A stretch of 33,150 nucleotides of DNA from Frankiaceae bacterium (GTDB taxonomy: Bacteria; Actinomycetota; Actinomycetes; Mycobacteriales; SCTD01), in NCBI GenBank assembly GCA_947479995.1, contig CANKBT010000003.1:1-33150 (forward strand), given 5' to 3'. The notes beneath the pieces were generated by a model. It was not told where the DNA came from. It made no database searches and saw only the letters and a list, made by a program, of their open reading frames with translations. Every line of letters begins with the position of its first letter. Positions within the stretch are counted from its first letter, which is position 1. The position numbers were made by a program, and so were the translations under genes. Positions 7,085 through 18,544 of this stretch are shown one piece after another.

Positions 7085-7331
7085 GCTGTCTCCTCGCTGG
7101 GGGGGCTGTCGGACCCCAGGCCCTTCCCCGTGATCGCCGCGCGACACCGCGCGCGAGGCGGACGCGAGACGGACGCGAGGCGGACGCGAGACGGACGCGA
7201 GACGGACGCGCAGTGGACTCGTGACGACATCGCGACCGGGGGGTGCGTGACCAGCGGTGCCGTGAGCCCTAGTGTCCGCACGCCGGCAGCCCGACCCGCG
7301 GCGGCCGCCTCGTCCCCACCCGGGAGTGCGC
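7085..7331. promoter_or_regulatory. Divergent intergenic region between the repeat-peptide cassette and the peptide ABC importer
   Basis: This 247-bp gap drives transcription in both directions. It contains an 11-bp-period tandem repeat (7153-7211) and a plausible promoter for the lipoprotein gene: GTGACC (7247-7252), a 17-bp spacer, then TAGTGT (7270-7275), giving a 5' leader of about 50 nt. On the minus strand the peptide gene's Shine-Dalgarno GAGGAG is at 7095-7090. No clear minus-strand -10 was found. Open frames crossing the gap look like GC-driven readthrough and are not called as genes. Confidence 0.45.
7153..7211. repeat. Tandem repeat, 11-bp unit, about five copies
   Basis: The unit GGACGCGAGAC occurs at 7160-7170, 7182-7192 and 7193-7203, with a one-base variant GGACGCGAGGC at 7171-7181. 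Partial copies flank the array (7153-7159 and 7204-7211). An 11-bp period is close to one turn of B-DNA, so each copy would present the same face. It sits between two divergent transcription units, roughly 70 bp from the peptide start and 120 bp from the lipoprotein start. It may be a cluster of operators or simply a replication-slippage repeat; the sequence cannot decide. Confidence 0.8.
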
Positions 7332-8987
7332 ATGCGTCACCGTCCAGCGGCAGCCGTCGGCCTGCTCGCCCTGTCCGCCTCCCTGCTGGCCGCCTGCGGC
7401 GGCGACGACAGCGGCTCCGAGGGCGGCGGCGGCGCCGCCGGCGGCACCCTCGTCTTCGGCGCCTCCGCCGACCCGGTGAGCCTCGACGGCGCCTACACGA
7501 GCGACGGCGAGTCGGCCCGCGTGCAGCGCCAGATCTTCGAGACCCTCGTGACGACCGCCCCGGGCGGCACCGAGATCGAGCCGCTGCTCGCCACGGAGTA
7601 CACCCCGAGCGACGACGGCCTGGCCTGGACCTTCACGCTGCGCGACGGCGTGCAGTTCCACGACGGCACCCCGATGGACGCCGCGGCGGTCTGCTTCAAC
7701 TTCGACCGCTGGTACAACTTCTCGGGCGTCCAGCAGAGCTCGTCGGTGTCGTACTACTGGCAGACGGTGTTCAGCGGCTACGCGCAGAACGAGGACCCCG
7801 AGCTGCCGCAGAGCCTCTACGCCTCCTGCGAGGCGCCGGACGCGACGACCGCGGTCATCAACCTGACCTCGCCGTCGTCGTCGTTCCTCGCCGGCCTCGC
7901 CCTGCCGGCCTTCTCCATCGCCAGCCCCAAGGCGCTCGAGGAGTTCGGCGCCGACGACGTGAGCGGCACCGGCGAGACCCCGAGCTTCGACGGCACCTTC
8001 GGCACGACGGACGCCGTCGGCACCGGGCCGTTCCGCCTGGAGAGCAACGAGCCCGGCACCAGCGTCGTGCTCGTCCGCAACGAGGACTACTGGGGCGAGA
8101 AGGCCCGGCTGGAGCGCCTGATCTTCCAGCCCATCGCCGACGGCCCGGCCCGCCGCCAGGCCCTCGAGGCCGGCCAGATCCAGGGCTACGACCTCGTCGA
8201 CCCGGCCGACCTCGGCGCCCTGGAGTCCGGCGGCTTCCAGCTGCTGGAGCGCCCGGCGTTCAACGTCGGCTACCTGGCCTTCAACACCGCCAAGCCGCCG
8301 CTGGACAACCCGAAGGTCCGCCAGGCCGTCGCGCACGCGCTCAACCGCCAGGCGCTCGTCGACGCGCAGTACCCGCCCGGCTCCGAGGTGGCCAAGGAGT
8401 TCATGCCGCCGGAGCTGTTCGGCTACGCCGAGGACGTCCCCGAGTACCCGTACGACGTCGAGCGCGCGAAGCAGCTGCTCGCCGAGTCCGGCGTGGCGAA
8501 CCCGACGATCGAGTTCTTCTACCCGACCGACGTCAGCCGCCCGTACATGCCGAACCCCGAGGCCAACTTCCAGGCCTTCACCTCCGACCTGGAGGCGGCC
8601 GGCTTCACGGTGACACCGCGCAGCGCCCCGTGGAACCCGGAGTACCTCGACACCGTGCAGTCCGGCGGCGCGTCGATGTACCTGCTCGGCTGGACCGGCG
8701 ACTTCGGCGACCCGGACAACTTCGTGGGCACGTTCTTCCGCACGCAGCAGGCCGCGTGGGGCCCGCTCGCGCCGGAGATCTACAGCCAGCTCGAGGCCGC
8801 GCGCACCGAGGGCGACCTCGAGGCCCGCACGGCGGCGTACGAGGAGGCCAACCGCACGATCATGGAGTTCCTCCCGGGCGTGCCCTACGTCCACACCAGC
8901 CCGTCGCTGGCCTTCGCGCCGAACGTCTCGGGCTACGAGCCGAGCCCGGTCGGCCTCGAGGAGTTCGCGAGCGTCTCGCTCGGCTAG
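7332..8987 (+). CDS. Peptide ABC transporter substrate-binding lipoprotein (SBP family 5, DppA/OppA-like)
   Basis: This is the extracellular lipid-anchored binding protein of an oligopeptide or dipeptide importer. The 551-residue product begins MRHRPAAAVGLLALSASLLAAC, a lipoprotein signal with lipobox LAAC and lipidated Cys22, then a Gly/Ser/Asp linker. Family-5 landmarks follow: GTLVFGASADPVSLDGAY, LAWTFTLRDGVQFHDGTPMDA, VGTGPFRLES and VRQAVAHALNRQAL. ATG 7332 is preferred over an upstream GTG at 7272 because it puts the signal peptide at the N-terminus; GGGAG lies just upstream. It is the first gene of a five-gene transporter set and is divergent from the repeat-peptide gene. Substrate specificity cannot be read from the sequence. 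Confidence 0.93.
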   Translation: MRHRPAAAVGLLALSASLLAACGGDDSGSEGGGGAAGGTLVFGASADPVSLDGAYTSDGESARVQRQIFETLVTTAPGGTEIEPLLATEYTPSDDGLAWTFTLRDGVQFHDGTPMDAAAVCFNFDRWYNFSGVQQSSSVSYYWQTVFSGYAQNEDPELPQSLYASCEAPDATTAVINLTSPSSSFLAGLALPAFSIASPKALEEFGADDVSGTGETPSFDGTFGTTDAVGTGPFRLESNEPGTSVVLVRNEDYWGEKARLERLIFQPIADGPARRQALEAGQIQGYDLVDPADLGALESGGFQLLERPAFNVGYLAFNTAKPPLDNPKVRQAVAHALNRQALVDAQYPPGSEVAKEFMPPELFGYAEDVPEYPYDVERAKQLLAESGVANPTIEFFYPTDVSRPYMPNPEANFQAFTSDLEAAGFTVTPRSAPWNPEYLDTVQSGGASMYLLGWTGDFGDPDNFVGTFFRTQQAAWGPLAPEIYSQLEAARTEGDLEARTAAYEEANRTIMEFLPGVPYVHTSPSLAFAPNVSGYEPSPVGLEEFASVSLG

Positions 8988-9017
8988 CAGACCCCTCCGC
9001 GACCGCACCCCGCGCCC

Positions 9018-10031
9018 GTGCTCCGCTTCGCCGTCCGCCGCCTGCTCCTGCTCGTCCCGATCCTCGTCGGGCTGTCGATCCTGGTGTTCCTGTTCGTCCG
9101 GGCCCTGCCCGGCGGGCCGGAGACCGCGCTGCTGGGGGAGAACGCCACCCCGCAGCGGACGGCGCAGGTGCGGGAGGCGTACGGGCTGGACCGCCCGCTC
9201 CCCGAGCAGTACCTCCGCTACGTGGGGCAGGCGGTCCAGCTCGACTTCGGCACCTCCACCCGCTACCGCACGCCGGTCGTCGACGAGATCCAGCGCCGCT
9301 TCCCGGCCACGATCGAGCTCGGCGTCTCGGCGATGGCCTTCGCCGTCGGCGTCGGCGTGCCGCTCGGCTTCGTCGCGGCGCGCCGGCGGGGCACCTGGAT
9401 CGACAACCTGTCGACCGCCGGCTCGCTGCTGGGCATCGCCATCCCGGTCTTCGTGCTCGGCTTCCTGCTCAAGGCGGTCTTCGCCGTCGAGCTGGGCTGG
9501 CTGCCGGTCGCGGGCCGGCAGGACCAGCAGCAGTTCTTCGGCGCCGACCACCCGACCGGCTTCTTCGTGCTCGACGGCCTGCTCACCGGCGACCTGCCGG
9601 CGGCGTGGGACGCCGCCAAGCACCTCGTGCTGCCGGCGATCGCGCTCGGCACGATCCCGCTGGCCTTCATCACGCGCATCACCCGCGCGGCGGTGCTCGA
9701 GGTGGTCGAGGCCGACTTCGTGCGCACGGCCGAGGCCAAGGGCATGACGCGCCGGGTCGTCACGCGCCGGCACGTGCTGCGCAACGCCATGCTGCCGGTC
9801 ATCACGATCATCGGCCTGCAGACCGGGCTGCTGCTGTCCGGCGCGATCCTCACCGAGAACGTCTTCGCCATCCAGGGCATGGGGCAGCTCATGGCCGGCG
9901 CGATCGCCGACCGCGACTACGCCGTCCTGCAGGGCGGCATCCTGTTCCTCGCCGTCGTCTTCGTGCTCGTCAACCTGCTCGTCGACCTGTCGTACGGGCT
10001 GTTCGACCCGCGGGTCAGGGAGAGCGGATGA
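9018..10031 (+). CDS. dppB: Peptide ABC transporter permease, DppB/OppB type
   Basis: This is the first membrane subunit of the importer, 337 residues. It starts MLRFAVRRLLLLVPILVGLSI, the typical DppB N-terminus with TM1. A periplasmic-facing region with FVRALPGGP follows, then five more helices. The cytoplasmic EAA loop, which docks on the ATPases, is visible as EADFVRTAEAKGMTRRVVTRRHVLRNAMLPV (about 235-265). Between TM segments is a longer loop (GRQDQQQFFGADHPTG) typical of the family. GTG 9018 lies 30 nt after the lipoprotein stop with no strong Shine-Dalgarno. Its stop overlaps the next start (ATGA, 10028-10031). Confidence 0.93.
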   Translation: MLRFAVRRLLLLVPILVGLSILVFLFVRALPGGPETALLGENATPQRTAQVREAYGLDRPLPEQYLRYVGQAVQLDFGTSTRYRTPVVDEIQRRFPATIELGVSAMAFAVGVGVPLGFVAARRRGTWIDNLSTAGSLLGIAIPVFVLGFLLKAVFAVELGWLPVAGRQDQQQFFGADHPTGFFVLDGLLTGDLPAAWDAAKHLVLPAIALGTIPLAFITRITRAAVLEVVEADFVRTAEAKGMTRRVVTRRHVLRNAMLPVITIIGLQTGLLLSGAILTENVFAIQGMGQLMAGAIADRDYAVLQGGILFLAVVFVLVNLLVDLSYGLFDPRVRESG

Positions 10032-10938
10032 GCCTGTCCCAGGTCGAGGCGGCCGACACCGCCCTCGAGCACCCCGAGGAGGCCTCGGCCGGCCTCACCC
10101 GCGACGCCTTCCGCCGCCTGCGGCGCAACCCGCTGGCCATCGTCGGGGCGTCGCTCATCACCGTGTTCGTGCTCGTCGCGCTGTTCGCGCCGCTGCTTGC
10201 GCCGTACGACCCGGTGGCCAGCGACCTCACCGACATCCGGCCGGGGCAGTTCCCGGGGCCGTCCCGCGAGCACCTGCTGGGCCTCGACGAGCAGGGCCGC
10301 GACGAGCTGAGCCGGCTCATCTACGGCGCCCGCTACTCGCTGCTCATCGGCGTGGTGTCGACGGCGATGGGCGCGACGGTCGGGCTGCTGCTGGGCCTGC
10401 TCGCCGGCGCCTTCGGCGGCTGGGTCGACAGCCTCGTCATGCGCGCGATGGACGTCATGCTCGCCGTCCCCGGCCTGCTGCTCGCCATCGGCGTCGCCGC
10501 GCTGCTGGGCCGCAGCATCACCTCGATCATGATCGCGGTCGCGGTGGTCAACGTGCCGGTGTTCGCCCGGCTGCTGCGCAGCTCGATGCTCGTGCAGGGC
10601 CGCAGCGACTACGTGCTGTCGACGCGCTCGCTCGGCGTCAAGCGCCGCAAGATCGTGCTCGGGCACGTGCTGCCCAACTCGCTCGCGCCGGTCATCGTGC
10701 AGGCGACGCTCGTGCTCGCGACCGCCATCGTCGAGGCCGCCGGCCTGGCCTACCTCGGCCTCGGCTCGGAGGACCCGCGCATCCCCGAGTGGGGCCGCAT
10801 GCTCGCCGTGACCAACGCCTACCTGTCGAGCGAGCCGCTGCTCGCGCTGTGGCCGGGGCTCGCCATCGTGCTGTCGGTGCTGGGCTTCTACCTGCTCGGC
10901 GAGGCCCTGCGCGAGGCCCTCGACCCGAAGCTGCGCCG

Positions 10939-10942
<4 letters not shown>
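10028..10942 (+). CDS. dppC: Peptide ABC transporter permease, DppC/OppC type
   Basis: This is the second membrane subunit, 304 residues. The N-terminal cytoplasmic segment includes [20 protein letters not shown] leading into TM1 (OppC_N domain), then the hallmark [24 protein letters not shown] before the core. The EAA loop is [27 protein letters not shown]. The C-terminus contains [23 protein letters not shown] and [15 protein letters not shown], all standard for DppC. The start ATG overlaps the dppB stop, and its stop overlaps the dppD start (GTGA), indicating tight coupling with fixed stoichiometry. Confidence 0.94.
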
Positions 10943-13052
<2,110 letters not shown>

Positions 13053-13061
13053 CGCCCGGCT

Positions 13062-13077
13062 CGCCGCCGCGGCGGCG
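13062..13077. terminator. 16-bp perfect palindrome downstream of dppF, possible terminator
   Basis: CGCCGCCGCGGCGGCG is a perfect palindrome 9 nt after the dppF stop and just upstream of the menG start signals. With a minimal loop it would fold into a stem of about 6 bp. No U-tract follows. It separates the transporter operon from the respiratory genes and may act as a weak terminator or a protein-binding dyad. Its role is uncertain. Confidence 0.35.
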
Positions 13078-13083
13078 GCCTGG

Positions 13084-13095
13084 GACACTGGTGCG
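13084..13095 (+). promoter_or_regulatory. Leaderless-type -10 before menG
   Basis: GACACT (13084-13089) ends exactly 6 nt before the menG GTG at 13096, the same spacing as TACTCT before menB and TACAGT before the polyprenyl synthase. The first base departs from TAnnnT. No Shine-Dalgarno is present in the preceding 20 nt, which fits a leaderless transcript. Confidence 0.42.
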
Positions 13096-13794
13096 GTGAC
13101 GCGAGCGACGCTGGACAAGGACCCGGGCGAGGTCTCGGCGATGTTCGACGAGGTCGCCGCGCGCTACGACCTCACCAACGCCGTGCTCTCGCTCGGCCAG
13201 GACCGCGGCTGGCGCCGGGCCGTCACGGCGGCGCTCGACCTGCGGCCGGGCGAGCGGGTGCTCGACCTCGCGGCCGGCACGGCGACGAGCAGCGCCGCCC
13301 TGGCCCGCACCGGCGCCCGCGTGGTCGGCTGCGACTTCTCGCTCGGCATGCTGCGCGTCGGCGCGCGGGCGCAGCACCGCGGTGTCGACCTGGTCGCCGG
13401 CGACGCGCTCCGGCTGCCGTTCGCCGACGGCGCCTTCGACGCCGTGACGATCTCGTTCGGGCTGCGCAACACCGCCGACGCCGACGCCGCGCTGGCCGAG
13501 ATGCGCCGCGTCACCCGCCCCGGCGGCCGGCTCGTCGTCTGCGAGTTCAGCCACCCGACGTGGCGGCCGTTCCGCACCGTCTACGTCAACTACCTCATGC
13601 GGGCGCTGCCGGCGGTGGCCACGCGGGTCTCCTCCGACCCCGCGGCGTACGTCTACCTCGCCGAGTCGATCCGGGCCTGGCCGGACCAGGCGGCGCTGTC
13701 CACGCACCTGCAGCGCAGCGGCTGGGCCGACGTCGCCTGGCGCGACCTCACCGGCGGCATCGTCGCCCTGCACCGCGGCACCAACCCGGCCTGA
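13096..13794 (+). CDS. menG: MenG (UbiE-type), demethylmenaquinone methyltransferase
   Basis: This SAM-dependent methyltransferase converts demethylmenaquinone to menaquinone, the last ring modification. The 232-residue product has the UbiE N-terminus [29 protein letters not shown] (from 13), SAM motif [14 protein letters not shown] (54-66), acidic motif GCDFSLGML, and the UbiE signatures [32 protein letters not shown] and later [14 protein letters not shown]. The length is normal. GTG 13096 is the only start that fits and lacks a ribosome site. It lies directly upstream of the menaquinone reductase-like gene and the nuo operon, a common actinobacterial arrangement. Confidence 0.94.
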   Translation: MTRATLDKDPGEVSAMFDEVAARYDLTNAVLSLGQDRGWRRAVTAALDLRPGERVLDLAAGTATSSAALARTGARVVGCDFSLGMLRVGARAQHRGVDLVAGDALRLPFADGAFDAVTISFGLRNTADADAALAEMRRVTRPGGRLVVCEFSHPTWRPFRTVYVNYLMRALPAVATRVSSDPAAYVYLAESIRAWPDQAALSTHLQRSGWADVAWRDLTGGIVALHRGTNPA

Positions 13795-13804
13795 GCGGCC
13801 CGCC

Positions 13805-13820
13805 CGCCGGCCCGCCGGCG
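13805..13820 (+). terminator. Hairpin after menG, possible terminator
   Basis: CGCCGG (13805-13810) and CCGGCG (13815-13820) form a 6-bp stem with a CCCG loop, 10 nt past the menG stop. No U-tract follows. It would isolate menG from the next promoter region if functional; in DNA this GC-rich the chance background of such stems is high. Confidence 0.3.
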
Positions 13821-13853
13821 CGGCCGACCTCCCCTGCCCCGGGTGAGGGCTCC

Positions 13854-13933
13854 TTGACCGTGCTGAGCCCCGTGAGCCGTCCTACACTCGACGTGACCAC
13901 CTCGTGAAGACTTTCACAAGCGCAGGAGACCCC
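13854..13933 (+). promoter_or_regulatory. Promoter and leader of the MenJ-like gene
   Basis: TACACT (13883-13888) fits a -10. TTGACC (13854-13859) looks like a -35, but the 23-bp spacing is too long for a standard sigma-70 promoter, so the -35 may be irrelevant. A transcript starting about 7 nt after the -10 would have a leader of roughly 40 nt containing the ribosome site AGGAG (13924-13928). A four-codon GTG...TGA frame lies at 13893-13907 and overlaps another GTG at 13904 by 4 nt; its meaning is unknown. Confidence 0.4.
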
Positions 13934-15205
13934 GTGACCGGCACCGCCGAGGCCCTCGACGCCGACGTCATCGTCGTCGGCGCCGGCCCGGGCGGCAGCG
14001 CGACCGCGCACGCCCTCGCGCAGTCCGGCCTCGACGTCCTCGTGCTGGAGAAGACCGGCTTCCCGCGCGAGAAGGTCTGCGGCGACGGCCTCACCCCGCG
14101 CGCCGTCCGCAGCCTCGTCGAGATGGGCATCGACACCTCCGAGGCCAACGGCTTCATCCGCAACCGCGGGCTGCGGATCATCGGCGGCGGCCGCACCATC
14201 GAGCTGCCCTGGCCCGAGCTCGCCGAGTACCCCAGCCACGGCCTGGTCCGCCCGCGCCTCGACTTCGACGAGCTGCTGGCCCGCCACGCCGAGGGGGCCG
14301 GCGCCCGGCTCGTCGAGCACGCCAACGTGCGCGGCCCGGTGCTCGACGACGCCGGCCGCATCGTCGGCGTCACCGCCGAGCTCGGCCCCGAGAAGGCGCC
14401 CGCCACCTACCGCGCCCCGCTCGTGGTGGCGGCCGACGGCAACAGCGCCCGCTTCGCCCTCGGCGTCGGCCTGGCCAAGCGCGACGACCGCCCGATGGGC
14501 GTCGCCGTCCGCCGCTACTTCACCAGCCCGCGCCACGACGACGACATGCTCGAGTCCTGGCTCGAGCTGCGCAGCCCCGACGGCGGCCTGCTGCCCGGCT
14601 ACGGCTGGGTGTTCGGCGTCGGCGACGGCACGAGCAACGTCGGGCTCGGCATCCTCAACACCACCAAGGCCTGGCAGCGCACCGACGTCCGCAAGCTCAT
14701 GGCCGAGTGGACCTCGACGATGCCGGCCGAGTGGCAGTTCTCCGAGGAGTTCGCCACCGGCCCGGTGCGCTCCGGTGCGCTGCCGATGGGCTTCAACCGC
14801 ACCCCGCACTACACCCGGGGCATGCTGCTCGTCGGCGACGCCGGCGGCGTCGTCAACCCGTTCAACGGCGAGGGCATCGCGTACGCGATGGAGACCGGCC
14901 GGATGGCCGCCGAGACCGTCGTGCAGGCGCTGGCCCGGCCCGCCGGCCCGTCCCGCGAGGCGGCGCTGGAGGCCTACCCGGCGGCCCTGAAGGCCCGCTA
15001 CGGCGGCTACTACACGCTCGGCCGCGTCTTCGTCACCGCCATCGGCAACCCGCACGTCATGGCGCTGGCCACCCGGCACGGGCTGCCCCGGCCGCTGCTG
15101 ATGAAGTTCACGCTCAAGCTGCTCGCCAACCTCACGGACCCGCGCGGGGGTGACGCCATGGACCGCGTCATCAACGGCCTGTCCCGCATGGCCCCGGCGG
15201 CCTGA
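13934..15205 (+). CDS. menJ: Geranylgeranyl reductase-family FAD enzyme, probable menaquinone reductase (MenJ-like)
   Basis: The 423-residue flavoprotein has an FAD Rossmann motif DVIVVGAGPGGSATAHALAQ (11-30), then LEKTGFPREKVCGDGLTPRA (38-57, the digeranylgeranyl-reductase signature with Cys49) and GDAGGVVNPFNGEGIAYAMETG near the C-terminal third. Mycobacterial MenJ of this family saturates one isoprene unit of the menaquinone tail; position between menG and nuoA favours the same role here. Other members reduce archaeal lipids or chlorophyll chains, so the substrate is inferred. GTG 13934 is chosen because AGGAG lies 5 nt upstream; an in-frame GTG at 13904 would add ten residues without such a site. 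Confidence 0.86.
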   Translation: MTGTAEALDADVIVVGAGPGGSATAHALAQSGLDVLVLEKTGFPREKVCGDGLTPRAVRSLVEMGIDTSEANGFIRNRGLRIIGGGRTIELPWPELAEYPSHGLVRPRLDFDELLARHAEGAGARLVEHANVRGPVLDDAGRIVGVTAELGPEKAPATYRAPLVVAADGNSARFALGVGLAKRDDRPMGVAVRRYFTSPRHDDDMLESWLELRSPDGGLLPGYGWVFGVGDGTSNVGLGILNTTKAWQRTDVRKLMAEWTSTMPAEWQFSEEFATGPVRSGALPMGFNRTPHYTRGMLLVGDAGGVVNPFNGEGIAYAMETGRMAAETVVQALARPAGPSREAALEAYPAALKARYGGYYTLGRVFVTAIGNPHVMALATRHGLPRPLLMKFTLKLLANLTDPRGGDAMDRVINGLSRMAPAA

Positions 15206-15270
15206 CCGGCCCTGCCGCCGGCCGGGCCTAGGCTCGACCCGCTCCACGACCCCCTCGAGAGGACGCGCAC
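15206..15270 (+). promoter_or_regulatory. nuo operon leader region
   Basis: The 65-bp gap before nuoA holds TAGGCT (15229-15234), a candidate -10, and the ribosome site AGAGGA (15258-15263) 7 nt before the nuoA GTG. CCGGCC (15206-15211) and GGCCGG (15220-15225) can pair as a 6-bp hairpin overlapping the expected -35 position, so it may be a terminator for the upstream gene. No good -35 was found, and nuo may also be read through from the MenJ-like gene. Confidence 0.42.
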
Positions 15271-15633
15271 GTGCTCGACATGTACCTGCCGATCGTCGTG
15301 CTGTTCGTGCTCGCGGCGGGCTTCGCGGCGTTCTCGGTCGGCGCGGCGACGATCACGGGCCCCAAGCGCTTCAACCGCGCCAAGGCCGACGCGTACGAGT
15401 GCGGGATCAGCCCCACGCCCCAGCCGATGGGCGGCGGCCGGTTCCCGGTGAAGTTCTACCTGACGGCGATGCTGTTCATCGTCTTCGACATCGAGATCAT
15501 CTTCCTCTACCCGTGGGCCGTCTCGTTCGACCAGCTGGGCCTGTTCGGGCTGGTCGAGATGACCCTGTTCATCGGGACCGTCTTCATCGCGTACGCCTAC
15601 GTCTGGCGGCGCGGCGGCCTCGAGTGGGACTGA
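15271..15633 (+). CDS. nuoA: NuoA, NADH-quinone oxidoreductase subunit A
   Basis: This small membrane subunit of complex I lies at the junction of the peripheral and membrane arms. The 120-residue product has three hydrophobic helices (about 5-27, 65-85, 93-112). The conserved loop between helix 1 and 2 is [24 protein letters not shown], with the Cys that marks the quinone-site loop, and helix 2 contains [16 protein letters not shown] with the conserved acidic residues. GTG 15271 has a good ribosome site. It opens a complete nuoA-N operon in the classical order. Confidence 0.95.
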   Translation: MLDMYLPIVVLFVLAAGFAAFSVGAATITGPKRFNRAKADAYECGISPTPQPMGGGRFPVKFYLTAMLFIVFDIEIIFLYPWAVSFDQLGLFGLVEMTLFIGTVFIAYAYVWRRGGLEWD

Positions 15634-15701
15634 TGGCCGACCGCACGCCGACCCCCGCGCACGCCGCACCGACCGAGGGAGCGCACCACCATGGGCCTTG
15701 A
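15633..15701 (+). CDS. Tiny ORF bridging nuoA and nuoB (22 codons, possible translational coupler)
   Basis: ATG at 15633 overlaps the nuoA stop by one base (TGATG), and the TGA at 15699-15701 lies 11 nt inside nuoB. The predicted peptide is [20 protein letters not shown] plus GP, hydrophilic and without family resemblance. The alternative is that it is merely spacer whose open frame is chance. It matters because nuoA/nuoB is one of only two nuo junctions where the structural genes do not overlap or nearly abut. nuoB itself has a purine-rich ribosome site (GAGGGAG) inside this ORF. Confidence 0.3.
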   Translation: MADRTPTPAHAAPTEGAHHHGP

Positions 15702-16284
15702 GGAGAAGCTGCCGTCGGGCATCGTCCTGACCAGCGTCGAGAAGGTCGTCAACTGGTCGCGCAAGTCCAGCCTCTGGCCGGCGACCTTCGGGCTCGCCTG
15801 CTGCGCCATCGAGATGATGGCCTCGGGCGGGCCGCGCTACGACCTCGGCCGCTTCGGCATGGAGGTCTTCCGCCCGTCGCCGCGCCAGGCCGACCTCATG
15901 ATCGTCGCCGGCCGCGTGTCGCAGAAGATGGCCCCGGTCGTGCGCCAGATCTACGACCAGATGCCCGAGCCCAAGTGGGTCATCGCCATGGGCGTCTGCG
16001 CCAGCAGCGGCGGCATGTTCAACAACTACGCGATCGTGCAGGGCGTCGACCACATCGTCCCCGTCGACATGTACCTGCCGGGCTGCCCGCCGCGCCCCGA
16101 GATGCTCATGGACGCGATCCTCAAGCTGCACGACAAGATCATGGACGAGCCGCTGGGCGCCAACGCCAAGCGCCGCGAGCTGCCCGGCTACGCGCCGCGC
16201 GAGCTCGTCGCCAGCAGCCAGCGCTTCACCAAGGAGGGCAAGAAGGCGCACCGCCAGGCCCTCGTGAAGGAGCTCATGCGGTGA
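15691..16284 (+). CDS. nuoB: NuoB, NADH-quinone oxidoreductase subunit B
   Basis: This peripheral-arm subunit binds the terminal [4Fe-4S] cluster N2, which reduces menaquinone. In the 197-residue product the four ligands are C37 and C38 ([10 protein letters not shown]), C103 ([10 protein letters not shown]) and C132 (PGCPPRPE). The ATG at 15691 follows GAGGGAG at a usable distance. A C-terminal basic tail of about 40 residues (from 150) extends past the fold, as in other actinobacteria. The stop overlaps the nuoC start (GTGA, 16281-16284). Confidence 0.96.
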   Translation: MGLEEKLPSGIVLTSVEKVVNWSRKSSLWPATFGLACCAIEMMASGGPRYDLGRFGMEVFRPSPRQADLMIVAGRVSQKMAPVVRQIYDQMPEPKWVIAMGVCASSGGMFNNYAIVQGVDHIVPVDMYLPGCPPRPEMLMDAILKLHDKIMDEPLGANAKRRELPGYAPRELVASSQRFTKEGKKAHRQALVKELMR

Positions 16285-17170
16285 GCGACGACACCTCCAC
16301 CCCCCGCGACGAGACGACGGCCGCCGGCCCCGCCGAGGGCGCCGCCGTGACCGGCGGCGACGCCGCCGGCAGCGGCCCCGCCTCCGAGCTGCCCGACGCC
16401 CAGCGCCCCGACGGCTCGCCCGCGAGCACCGGCGCGAGCCGCCCCGACGGCGAGGTCGCGACCGACCGCCTCGGCGCGACGAGCGCCGCCCCGGCGATCG
16501 CCGCGAAGGCCAGCGCGGTCACCGCGCCCGACGCCCCCGCGCGCGGCACGTCCGACATGTTCGGCGCGGCCTTCGGCTCCGACACCTCGGGCTTCGGCGG
16601 CCTGGTGCGCGCGCCGCGGCTCGAGGCCGGCAGCCCCCGGCCGTACGGCGCGTGGTTCGACGAGGCCGTCGACGCCCTGCAGGAGTCGTACGCCGGCTTC
16701 GCCGAGGCCGTCGAGCGCGTCGTCGTCGACCGCGGCGAACTGACGCTGCACGTGCGGCCCGACCGCGTCGCCGAGGTGGCGCGCGAGCTGCGCGACAGCC
16801 CCGACCACCGCTACGAGCTGCTCTCCAGCCTGTCGGGCGTCGACTACCCCGACACCGAGCGGCGCTTCCACGTCGTCTACCACCTGACGTCGATGACCTA
16901 CCGCCGCCGGCTGCGCCTCGAGACCGCCGTGACCGAGGCCGACCCCCGCGTCGCCACCGTCACCGGCGTCTACCCGACGGCCGACTACCACGAGCGCGAG
17001 ACGTGGGACTTCTTCGGCGTGCTCTTCGAGGGCCACCCGGCGCTCACCCGCATCTTCATGCCGGACGACTGGCAGGGGCACCCGCAGCGCAAGGACTACC
17101 CCCTCGGCGGGATCCCGGTGGAGTTCCAGGGCGCGGTCATCCCGCCGCCCGACGAGCGGAGGGCGTACGC

Positions 17171-17174
<4 letters not shown>
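16281..17174 (+). CDS. nuoC: NuoC, NADH-quinone oxidoreductase subunit C, with long disordered N-terminus
   Basis: This is the 30-kDa-type subunit of the peripheral arm, here not fused to NuoD. The 297-residue product has its recognisable core from about residue 90: [16 protein letters not shown], then [34 protein letters not shown], the family signature [18 protein letters not shown], and [20 protein letters not shown]. Residues 1-90 are almost only Ala, Gly, Pro, Ser, Thr and Asp and look unstructured. Actinobacterial NuoC often carries a shorter tail; the mycobacterial protein is about 236 residues. GTG 16281 overlaps the nuoB stop. An internal start near MFGAAFG would remove the tail but lacks a ribosome site that I can see. 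Confidence 0.93.

Positions 17175-18543
<1,369 letters not shown>

Positions 18544-18544
<1 letters not shown>

Noticed and set aside
7272-7331. Upstream GTG start for the peptide-binding lipoprotein
   Set aside because: It would place 20 Pro/Arg-rich residues before the lipoprotein signal peptide; ATG 7332 gives a standard signal with lipobox.
7269-9773. Minus-strand frame of over 800 codons opposite the peptide transporter genes
   Set aside because: Antisense to a lipoprotein and permease with clear motifs; composition is typical of shadow frames.
13854-13888. Canonical sigma-70 promoter TTGACC/TACACT
   Set aside because: The 23-bp spacing is too long for a standard promoter; the -10 alone is retained as a candidate.
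13893-13907. Four-codon ORF (GTG ACC ACC TCG TGA) in the MenJ-like leader as an attenuator peptide
   Set aside because: Too short and without regulatory codons or alternative hairpins; kept only as a note in the leader entry.
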